A stretch of DNA of 64,000 nt, from NCBI GenBank assembly GCA_007844125.1, contig CM017564.1:28265158-28329157 (forward strand), written 5' to 3'. The notes under the pieces were generated by a model. That model was not told where the DNA came from. It was given only the letters and a program-made list of their open reading frames with translations, and did not search any database. Shown in pieces: positions 50,137 through 61,700 of this stretch. The first letter of the stretch is position 1; each line of letters opens with the position of its first letter. The position numbers and the translations under genes are program-made. The DNA comes from Sinonovacula constricta. Taxonomy: Eukaryota; Mollusca; Bivalvia; Cardiida; Solecurtidae.

Positions 50137-51180
50137 ATGTTTAGAAGTCTGTGGTGCACAACCTTGCCTGCGGCCACACTGAATTTCAAGACAGATATGA
50201 ATGAAATGCAGTTCAGATTTAGGCATAGGCGGGGCACCACAGATGTAATATTCGTCATTAGACAACTAACTGAGCATCACGCCACCCTCGAGAACAAGTT
50301 TTATCTATGTTTCATTGACCTGGACAGGGCCTTTGACAGAGAGCCTCACAAAGTCATCTGGTTGGCCATGAGACATCTTGGCATATCGAGTTGCATATTC
50401 TTCTTATGCAGGAGATGTACTCCAATGTCTCTACCAGTCTCCCAAAGATCTTCTTTGTGTTAATTATTCCCAGTGAATGTTGGATTGCCCTTAGTTAACT
50501 GTTCTTAAAGCAATCTTGAGAAAAATATATGTCTCCCCAGGCTCCCCATGGGAAGAGCTATATGAAGCGACATTACTTTGGCCTTGTCAGACATAACTGA
50601 GCAACAAGTCAGATTTGTTAGTTGGAAAACCTTATTGGAAGAATGTGGCCTGAGAATATACTTGAGAATAGCAAGATCATGATTACATTAGGGATCCAAT
50701 TGGAAAGCCAAAGTTCCTGTGGAGTCTGCAGGTAGGGATGGGACATGTCAGTGCAACTGGGGCTCACCCTGGCTCCTGCTCTTGTCTTCTTCATTGACAG
50801 CTAGTCAACACAAACTTGTGCTCACAAGAGTTACAGTGAGCAGATTTCCAAGTTCACCTACTTGGGAGATTCTTTAGACCATTCTGCCAACGCTATCGCA
50901 GCCCAAATCCACTGTGCATGGGTTGCATTCAATACCTTCTCTGAACTTTTGCACAAGTTTCAATCGCCATCAGAACTCAACTGTTCTTCACCCGCATAAG
51001 GTCGGTGCTACTGTAGAACTCTGAGACCTGGGCATTGAGCCTGCACAGCCACTCCTGTCTAGTTAGCACAGAGTCTACCATGTTTACTTGGAGGGAGTCC
51101 AATATTGGTAAGCTAAACAGTGACCTGACTAATGTCTGAAAAAGACATGTCCGTTAGTTAATCCATGTGTCTCCTCTTCC
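50137..51180 (+). pseudogene. degenerate non-LTR retrotransposon (reverse transcriptase relic)
   Basis: An open piece reads MQFRFRHRRGTTDVIFVIRQ and then LCFIDLDRAFDREPHKVIW, the RT palm start (FVDLEKAFD-like). Downstream, out-of-frame pieces resemble the RT C-terminal region ('ttcacctacttgggagattc', 'aactctgagacctggg'). Many frameshifts and stops; not functional. Confidence 0.75.
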
Positions 51181-51625
51181 GGAATCAGATACAGACTAAT
51201 TAAAATTTACAGGGGTGGCACCCAGGCAGTAAGACAACTGAGAACAGGGCTGATTAGAGAAGAGCCATTCAAATTTGACCCCATCACTAAATTTGGGACA
51301 ACAGTTTATATGTGAAAAGCAAAGGACTGACAAATTTAACTTCCTTGTATAAAATTCAAATATAGTATAAGTAATAAAAATTAAGAAATCATATGATTGG
51401 TTACACAGTCTAACGTACTGATGTTGAATTTTTAAGTATTCATTGAATACTGGTCTACGTTTTATCCTAACCTAACTCTTAATGTTGGCCATTAAGGTTT
51501 ATTTAGTTGTCTAAAAAATCAATGCTTTAATGTTGTTGTGTTGTTTTTTAATTAATAACTGTATTTTTCTAAGATTTAATAAAATGCTCTTAAAGATGTG
51601 TTCATCTTTTATCAAGAATAACAAT

Positions 51626-51999
51626 TGTAGTGCATATAGGCACTTCCAACAGCCTTGTTGTCGGGTTAAACCCTTTAGCGACGTGGTTGAGTGTCAGCCT
51701 ACTGATCTGAAGGTCCCAGGTTCGAATCCCCTTTAGGGACAGAATTATTATCTCCTCACAGATTTACTTTAATGGTGTCAGAAGTAAAACGAAAGTCTGT
51801 TGTGGCTGTCCTGAGATGGACTTGGGCCCAGAAAAAGTAAAGGGGGCGGAGTGTAGTGCATATAGGCACTTCCAACAGCCTTGCTGTCAGGTTAACCCTT
51901 TAGCGACGTGGTTGAGTGTCAGCCTACTGATCTGAAGGTCCCGGGTTCTAAATCCCCGTTAGGGACAGAATTATTTTCTCCTCTCAGATTTACTTTACA
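51626..51999 (+). mobile_element. TRIM-type LTR element with tRNA-like LTRs
   Basis: Two direct repeats of 147-148 bp (51626..51772, 51852..51999), each starting TGTAGTGCATATAGG; the second ends ACTTTACA. The 79-bp interior starts at once with TGGTGTCAGAAGT (51773), a PBS-like motif, and ends 'aaaaagtaaagggggcggag', a polypurine tract, just before the second repeat. No coding capacity. Each LTR carries box A-like TAGCGACGTGG (51676) and, 43 bp on, box B GGTTCGAATCC (51719; changed by an extra base in LTR 2). No clear target duplication (acaat versus gtcat). Confidence 0.72.
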
Positions 52000-52598
52000 G
52001 TCATAAAAAAGTTGCAAATCAAGAAATTTCCTGTGGGCCATAAGATTTCCACCAAAGGATTTTTGACCGCTACCCAGCATAGGTTTCTGACAATTTTCCT
52101 TCTCTGCATGAAGCATATATCAGTGGTTACCGATGGCATTGCCAGACATCAAGACCCCTTTCTTCCTCAATTTTTAGAATACAGAAATGCATTTGACCTG
52201 ATTATCTTAAGTCATAGCACTATGTGTATATAATTGTTTATCCGAATTTATTCTAATCCGATTATATATCAACCTATTACTGAAGCCCTAAACTACCAAT
52301 AAGATACATGTTCTATAGAGTACATAATAAACCTCTCATAAACAATTATATCGAAATATGGAACCCCAAATTCATTTGATAAAAGTCATGACACTTTATA
52401 ATAGTTACCAAAATAGGAATCACTTCATGTATGGCTTGAAAACGAAAGTAACCGGAAGGAAATGCCAAATTCACAATATGCGCGAAAGAGGACTTTTTGT
52501 GTCAAGTTTGCGCATAATCTTTGTTGGGATTATCTTGATTTGAAACAGCACTGTCTCGAGATGAAAATTCAAAGGACAAGAGCAGCAAGTCCTTTAAG

Positions 52599-52718
52599 AT
52601 GACGTTCGATGGCTGCCCTCACCTTCAAGCATTTAAGTCTGAGAAAGGCATAGAATCATACAAAATACTTCATGCTTGTTTCATAAGCTGTAAATCATCA
52701 GATGCCAGGCGTCGCAAG
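52599..52718 (+). CDS. USP22: USP22 coding exon 1
   Basis: Encodes [12 protein letters not shown] through [12 protein letters not shown], phase 0, donor gtgaac. C6 and H8 are the first zinc ligands of the ZnF-UBP. It is more diverged from human than the later exons, but GCPHL, the spacing and the RRRK|AK junction fit. Confidence 0.85.
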
Positions 52719-55700
52719 GTGAACAATGTTTAGATTGTTTTGACAGCTGACAGCAAGAATACATGCTTACATGAAAACAAATGTTGAAACATCGCAGTTA
52801 TATTTATTCCTTTGAAAGATGGATGAAACCCTATGATTGTTAATTGATACCTTCCATTGTTATTTTTTTTAAGTTTATTTTTTTAAAAACATGTGACATG
52901 CCCACATTACTTTGTCCCACTCCCTGGACTAGGCTGGAGATTGAGTCACTTTCTACACATAATTTCTTTTGTCTACGACTAAGTGTATGTGATTGTAAAG
53001 TATAACAGCAATTGCGTTGTTATTTTCTTTTATAAGGTGATTGTCTTGTCTCAGAAATAAGGAAAAATATAGGCTTACTGTTTTTTATTTTCAGGCAAAA
53101 CACAGTGTGTGTCATACATGTCGGTCATCTGAGTTGAGACTCCATGCATGTTTGTCATGTGTTTATTTTGGGTGCTATCAAGATAAACATATACACCAAC
53201 ATGCCTATAAAAACAGCCATTGGTTAGGTAAATTGTTAATTCACCTGTCATAATCGAATTGTTATCTTACTATTCCATTCATTTTACCGTAAATATCCTA
53301 TGCCATATTTGGCAAATAAATGAATAAAACAGTGAACACACATGTAAGTAATTGAAATTATTGTGTTCTAATTTCATAGTTTAGAGCTAGAAAGAGAAAA
53401 AATTCCAGTTCAGTAAATGTACATTCAGCACAGGTGCATGCTTGCTTCAATCATTTATAAATATTGTGCAGCAATCATTTACTAACATATTTTAGAAGTA
53501 ACTGGAATTATGTTAGTTAAATATAGATCAGTAGTCATAACAGATGGATGTTTTAAATGTCAATAAAGTTTGATGAAATATTTGTTATTTTGCCATATCT
53601 TTTCTCTTTCTTTTGTAACCTATTCATAAAAAATCTATCATTATTCATTTATGTTTGAAGATTGTTTGAAAAAAAAGTTGTAGTTTGATCTTTTTTATTT
53701 GCAGCTGTCGACCTTATCTATGGTGCTGTCAACTGTTTTGCCTGTGAAGATTATGTGTATGACAAAGAGCTGGACAACATTGCCAGGATGATGTACCAGA
53801 AATATTCACAGCAAGGTTGACTATTTTTTGATTAACTTCAAAGTTTCAAGTGTTAAACCTGTGACTTAAACATATAACGTTGAATAATCATTTGATAAAA
53901 GGCTGTTTTAACTGTACCTTTAAGAAGTGATGATATAAAATGTGACCAACTTGTAACTCCTTAGCCCATCACAATGTGGGTTTGAGCCCCAGTAGGAGCA
54001 AGAACTTTCATATGAGGTCTTCAAACTGGCTGCCCTGCGGTGTGCCGTTGAATCTACCTAGACATATGTTGTTGTTGTTTTTTCTCCACTAACAATTAGT
54101 TTGATGTCGCCAATAAGACCATAATTGTGTCAATGCGATGTTACAAAAAGGAAAAAAAACACAATAATTTAAAAAACAAGTATTTGCAGGTGTTTTTTTC
54201 ATTTGATGTACTTGGCAGTATGTTGATATAAATGTTGTTTAAAGATAGAAATATTTTAATCTCATTCATTGTTAACCCACATGTACATGGTAGTGTGGTC
54301 TTTCTAAAATTTTAAATACATTTCAGGTGCTCTTAATCAGTTTGCTGTCTGGCAACCAAATCATAGAGAGCTGGATCTTCTGAAGAAAAATGCCAAACGA
54401 AGACGGGTTGAGGAAACTTCAACCATAGGTTTATTCGTTTACTCTTTTTTTTAGCAAATTATTTCTGAATTTTGGGTGTTCATAGTAAATTCTTCTATTT
54501 TATGCACCCTTTCAAAGAACAGGGGCTATGTTGTCCGTCAGTAGACCACTTTTTTTATGATAATTGTCTAAAGAATGCCATTATTATCAATTCTCAAACT
54601 TGTTACACGGAACATAGATAGTTTCCACATAAGTGAAGATCCCTTATCTTGACAGCCATCTTTGATCATAACTTCAAGGGATTTTCAGATGAATTATATA
54701 GAAGCATATATTTTATTTTCTTGTAATTTCTTCATTTGTGGTCCAAAAATTAAAAAGCTATACACCATTGGAAAACTCTTGAAATTCATATTTTTAGAAT
54801 GCAATATTTTTAAAATTGATAAATGCACAAAGAATTAATACACTGAAATAAATAAAATTATTGGCTCATCCTTAAACAAAATGGTGTTACTTTTTTGGTT
54901 GTATTTTTTTTACCTTTGAAACTATCAAAATATAGTTTTGATATTAAAAATACTTTATAAAAAGCTGTTAAATTTGATATAAAATTCAGTAAAATAGTCT
55001 GAAAAATAAAAACACTGGTGAGTTTAATGCAGCACATAATTCCAGATTTCTGCCTTCATTAGTTCTGCCTTCAAAGATGGCTGCCTTAAACTGTCTTATC
55101 AGTGCCTATGACTTCACACGGAAACTATCTATTGATCATGATGAGTAGATGACCCCAATTAGTTTTGGAGGCAGTGTTGCAAATGTCAACATCACAGCGA
55201 CCTTGAGCATGATAATTGTTTTGGTTTTGGGGGTCAGTGGGTGATACCAGGTAACAAAGGGTACATACATATTGTACAATTATCTTTTGTTACATTCTGA
55301 TTCACTTAATGAAAATAATATATACACATTTCTTTTAGAATTTAGACTAGACCATTAAAAGAAAACAACTTTGGCTGTTTACATATTTTCTTATATTTCA
55401 TGCGCTTAAAAAATAAGATTTGATATCTAACAGGTAAACAGAAATCACACGTTTCTGAGACGTTCCTTTTCTTGTTTCGTGTTTTTTTATAAATAATATA
55501 ACATATTTTTACTTTCATTTATTTCCAGGTTTACGGGGTTTAATCAACTTAGGAAACACCTGCTTCATGAATACCATAGTTCAGGCACTGATCCACACCC
55601 CTGTGTTGCGAGACTATTTCCTGGCTGACAAGCATGTGTGTCACATCTCTAAGTTGGGTCATGAACAGTGTCTTGTCTGTGAATTGTCTACCATATTCCA

Positions 55701-58700
55701 GGAGGTATGTCCCTGATATACATGCAATCTTAAGTCCATGGTATAACAGTTCAAATTGTTGACTTAGTACCTAACCCGACCTGAAAGGGCAATCGGTAGA
55801 GTGTCGGCTTCATGTATGGGAGACCCCAGGTGTGATCCTGGGCCACAACATTGTTAAAAATGGTAGTGGTTTTGCTTCCTTGCCAACGCTCAAGTAAATG
55901 TAAGAGAAGTTCCTCGACTGCTTGGCCCAGTGTCAGGATTATGTAGCTGGGGGTAATATCATGCCAGGTGTTATACACAGTGTAGGCAGCACTATATCTG
56001 CTTAAAGTGGACACTATCTCCAGATAACTGAAATACTGTTTATGGGACAATTAACCTAGAAGAGAAGTTATGTAGGTAAATTAACTAAATTGGTAATTTT
56101 TGTTAAAATGTATGTATCAAGTTAAAGCCAGTGATCTCTTAAAGTCAACATTTCAAATTTGATAAAAATAGATAAGAATTTAATTTAGAAAAAAAAATAT
56201 AAACATACTGTTGCTTTCAGTTCTACTCTGGAATCAGTTCGACATACATTCCGTACCGCCTGCTACACCTAGTGTGGACCAGTGCCCGACACCTAGCAGG
56301 CTACGAGCAGCAGGACGCTCATGAGTTCCTAATTGCTGCTCTGGATCTGCTTCACAGACATTGTATTGGTACACAGTCTATATTTGGAAATAAAGTGTCT
56401 AAATAGCTGGCTAATAAATATCATGGATGATCATTTTATCTTTAAATTTGATGATTTGTGGCTAAAAAATAAATTTTACTCAGTTTTTGAAACATCATAG
56501 TTTACTTTTGTAAACATCAAAGTATTTTTGTTTTAAATAAAATATAAGAAAATAGATGTCTTAAAACTATGTAAAATATGTGAATAATTAGGCAATAAAA
56601 TTAATGGTTTCAGCGCCATATGACCTATCAAGTGTCGGTGTGCCTTAATGCCCCACCCCAAAAAATAAAAAATAATAATGGTAAATGTGTTAACCCCTGA
56701 GCTTAGCTTTTTCCTACATATCAGACGATGTATCTCCTATGCTATAGGACACATATGTACCTATATTTGTCTGTGTGCGCCAAACATGTTTTCCACATTG
56801 TATAGCTGGCTCTTCCAATGGTCGAAGTACAAGTAGTCCCCACAACTGCCACTGTATCATAGACCAGATCTTCACAGGAGGCCTCCAGTCGGATGTTACG
56901 TGTCAACAGTGCAAGTAAGTTCAGTATCTCATTATACTGGAGCTGATAGCGCAATCGGTAGAGTATCTGCTCCAGGTACTGTAGGCTCCAGGTTAGATCC
57001 CTGGCCGTGACATACCAAAGTTGTTAAAAATGGTAGTGGTATAGCTAGCTCCCTTGTTAACGCTCAAGCAAATATAAGGGTAGTTTCACAACTGTTTGGC
57101 CCAGTGTCAGGATAATGTGACTGGGTGTGATATCTGCTTCAAGTTGACACCATCTCCAGATAACTGAAATACTGTGGGTGGGACGATAAACCCAACAAAC
57201 AGACAAAGACCTACCCAGGTGGATGTGTGTGTTTACTCAACAAATAATAGCTGGACTTACCCAGACACTTTTGTGCGACTTTCTCCGAAAATAATAATTA
57301 GCTGGACCTACCCAGATACTTGTGTTGGGACTTTCTCCGTAATTAATAGTTGGACTTACCCAGATACTTGTGTAAGGACTTTCTTCGCAAATGATAGTTG
57401 GACTTAGCCAAATACATGTGTGGTCTTCCTCCACAAATAATAGCTGGACGTACCCAGATATTTGTTTGAAAGCTTTTTCTTCCAATGAAAGTTGACTTAG
57501 CCATCATGGACGTAATTTAGTCTGTCTGACCTAGATATCAAAACTATTTATTAAAGCAGCTAGGAATGTGCGGCAAAATATTTTTTTTAAATTTCAGTAA
57601 CGTGTCCACCACCATTGATCCAATCTGGGATATATCACTAGACCTGGGGCCGGGCCTGCCAGCCACGCACTCCAGTAACAACAACAACAACAACAATGGC
57701 TCAAACTCATCCCCTGGCTCAGGTATAACACCAGCCTGTCTTGTGAGGTAGTAGGTTGAGGGGTAACACTTACACTTAGGATCAATCACAGACATTTCAT
57801 TGTCAATTAGAGATAAACCTGAAAAGAATTAATTGTAGATATCCATGTGTTTCACTGTCAAAATGAAATTAGTTCTCAAGACAAAATTATCAGAAGGGTA
57901 TGTACAGTTACTTTTTTTTTCTACAGTGTGTCACAATTTTACATTTAAATGGACAAAACAAAATCAGAAAATACATTAATGATAAATGCTTGTCCTTCAT
58001 TGCAAACACTAAGAATGATAGCAGTTTACATATTGCTGACTGGCCATTCCAAGGCGGTAACTGTCGGGTTTGCTCTTTTAGTTAAATGTCTAATAAAAAA
58101 TTTGTTCTTACTTTTCACTTAGCTTGCACATGAAATACTTTTGTCCTGTGCCTTTTCAGAGTTTGATATATGTTGCAATGCTCATGGGACTTTGTCATAT
58201 ATTCTTATTATTGAGCAATACTTAGACAACGCTTGAATGTCTAAATTCTTATATGAATAGAAAAAAACACCTTCATAAACCTGATATGTTATTTAAAAAA
58301 TATCTGTAAAGTTAATTCATTACTTGCCCACATTGATTTCACTGGCAAATAATAACAATAACAGACTTCTAACAAATGCTATGATACAGTGTAGCATTAG
58401 GGGCAATTTTTTTCTGTGTGCAAATACAGTAAATAAAATTCCTTTTTACCTGCATACATTTTATCCTTGGTGCAGTTTTAACATTCCTAAGCATTATGAA
58501 TTTAAAAATTAATTACATCATTTTCTTGTTTTTATTCCATTTTACTACCCAGGTTTATCACTTAAAACAGAAATGTAGACACTTTTCATTTGTGTTTTTA
58601 TTGGCAAATGTTTAGCTTCTGTAGGAACTATTCCTCCTCAAAACTATTCAATGGCTACAATGTGTTTGTAGAGGGGGGTAGTTGGCCCCTTTCAATAATT

Positions 58701-61700
58701 CCTGGATGGAACACTATGATAGTAATGAGAAACATATAAGTTCTTAGCTTCATGGTTACACATCTAAATATTACCAATTGGTTGAAATTAAAAAAAAAGT
58801 GACTAATATTAATGCATAAATTAAAAAGATGTTTTAATGTGTAGTTTGGATACTACATTTATATCAAAAGCAAGGTGCATGTACAACCCCCTACTTTATA
58901 TATGGCCCAGGTCCGTGCCGACGCTCGTCGGAAAATGGCCATGTTTCAAAAGGAAAGGCATCTGGATCAAGCAATGGTAAAGAGTGGCAGAGTTCTTGCT
59001 GTTAACACATGCCCTGTTTGAACTAAACCTTGTACACTTGTTAGCTGAGATGTAGTCACACACCAGTTTTGCTAATTATATTTTTTTTTGCCACTGTTAT
59101 CTATAGAGAGTATGAGTGGTTGAATGTTGAGGTGATTGGATTAACTGTTATTTGTAATAGACCTTCTTTTTTTCCAGCATTTCATGTTGATGATGTCTGT
59201 TTCTGTATGATTAAAAGCTATTTAGAAATGCCAGGGTTATTTTGCAAGTAGGCAGATAGTTTAGTTAACCTGTATACATGTATGTTTTTGCATTTCAGAT
59301 GCCAAGTAGCTGAAATATGTTTTTTATAATATAGATAAGCGCATCCATGTAATTACTGACTCCTCCCACAAAAGCCCTTCATGCAAGGTTTGAGGAATGT
59401 TAAAGCATCTATATTGGCCTAGGAATTCACAGTTACAGACAAAGAAACACTTAGCCCACCGCCACTTAGATTGAATTTTCAGACTGGGTGACAGGTTTTC
59501 AATCTGATCTGTGCGGGACTTAGCTGATTAACCAGACATTCGATGAGCGTCTCCCTCAGCCAAACGTATCTGAGCATTGTCGTTATTATGTCAGCGCTAT
59601 GTACATGTCTACACAGTTTTCGGGGACATAGAATGAATCTTAATATATATGCTTGCTCCATTTGCATATTTAATTATCATGCCTGCTGTTTAGATGTAAC
59701 CTTTGTAAAAAGAAAAAAAAAAGGTTAAAATGCTACTCTCATTAAAACTTGATCTAAAGCACAAGTATAGTGTTGTACAATTATTTGTCTGCTTGCAATT
59801 ACAAGTATTTACGATGAAAACTTATAATAATGTTTAAGTTCTTGTATTGTTACTTGTCATTTTCAATTTCTGCAGAAATATTTTTTTTCAACAGTTGAAT
59901 AGATGAAATGCGTGTCTGAATATGAAACACTCTATATTCAAACCAATTCAAATTGCGTTTCACTTGAAATATTTTTCACTTTTTATGACCTGTTGACTTT
60001 CACTTGTAATGTTATTTCACTTTTTTCTGTACTGGTATTTATCTTTCATTTTTGTATAATTTACCATATGGATTGCTCACTTTTTCGTTTGGTTATTTTT
60101 ATTGGGGTGGCATTTTCTGTGCTAAATATGTTAAATCTTTCTTTTATTGTCTTATAGGATATTCAAACAGCCCAGGAACTTACGATCCTACCTCTCTAGT
60201 TGATTGTCTGAAAAGGTGAGTTCTCTGAAATTAAGCATTATAAATGTCATTTTGTTGGGTTTTCTTAATACTTTTCACTGACACAATTATGATAACTGCA
60301 CATTATTTGTCGAAAAATGCTGCTAACAAAAGTCTTAAATCATCACTGTGGGACCAGCCGTAATAGCTCAGGTAATAGAGCGTCGGCTTGCGGATCGGGA
60401 GGTTGTGGGTTCAAACTCTGGCCGGCTCAAACCAAAGACTTAAAAGTTGGTAGTAGTGGCTTCGCTCCTAAGGGGACAGCATTACGCCTGACTCGTCAGT
60501 GTCCGTATAATGGACCAGCCTGGTTCAGTCCCTGGGCACCTCATAAGTGCCCCTTTGCTATAATGATAGAAATGTCGCTGCACAGTATCAGCAAAAATGC
60601 CGGCAAATCCCAATCCCCCTCATTACTGCGGGACAGATTGGCAACCTTCCTGATTATAGGTGCTGTCTGACATTTTCAGCCAGAAAAAAACATGGAAAAT
60701 GCACACAATTTATGGATGACTGGTTGACTTACTTAAAGCTACTTGTTGATCTCCTAGAGTTGTCTTGGGGTCTTCCTCCACCAAAACAGCTGGACGTCGC
60801 TATAATGATCATAATAGGTCGCTGCCAAGTATCTTAAAAAAAAACAACAAATAAAACAAAACAAAATCCTTTCCCACAAAGTCTAATAAAAACATGCTAA
60901 ATTTTGTTTCAGATTCACCAAGCCAGAACACCTAGGGAGCCTGGCAAAGATCAAGTGCAGTAATTGTGGTTGTTACCAGGAGTCTACCAAACAGCTCACC
61001 ATGAAGAAACTTCCCATTGTGGCCTGTTTTCACTTAAAAGTAGGCAAACTTTATGGGCATTACATGTTAAACATCTGCTGTATAATCAATTAATTGGCCT
61101 TGACTATGTAGGCAAGTAAATACATATAAAATTTTGATCATTGGCTATATCAGTTAGCAATAATAAGTAATCAGTGTCTGTCCATCTTTCATTTGCTGGC
61201 TGTTAAGGCCATGGATTGACGTCTGGCATACATATGATGATACTTATGTCAGGCAACTAAATGTAATAAACAAGAATGGTGAAAACAATTGACTTTCAGG
61301 CATCTGACTTTGTAATACAAATGCAAAAAAAGAGCGAGAAAACCAATGCTTACGATGAGCTTACATTCATTTCAGCGATTTGAGCATTCTACGGGTTATC
61401 ACAAGAAGATCTCAACGTATGTGTCATTTCCAGAGGAGCTAGACATGACCCCTTTCATGTCATCTTCCCTGGACAAACATACCTCGAGAAATGGCACTGA
61501 CCATTCTATTGGGCTTTCATGTAAAAACAAGTAAGATTCTTTTACATACTTTTTATACTTATTTATGTACATACTAGCTGTCAGCAGTTTACTTACCTTT
61601 GTTTAGTTGCTGAAATGATGTGATAAACATTCTAAACTGGTAGTCAAGAGCCAATCAAGATCTTTGCAGTCAATTCTTGACTAGTCTCTCGTTTTCCTGT

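Larger units (their letters stand above)
45820..52598. other. intergenic DHRS7B-USP22
   Basis: No protein-coding gene recognised. It holds a 42-bp minisatellite (46617..46990), a C-rich patch near 47460..47520, a tRNA-like SINE head (48475..48562), a CTCACCTG repeat (49464..50035), a LINE relic (50137..51180) and a TRIM (51626..51999). The promoters of DHRS7B and USP22 must lie at its ends. Confidence 0.7.

Noticed and set aside
51626..51999. Simple tandem duplication of a SINE
   Set aside because: PBS-like and polypurine motifs sit exactly at the inner borders of the two repeats, which a SINE duplication would not explain; kept as a lesser possibility.
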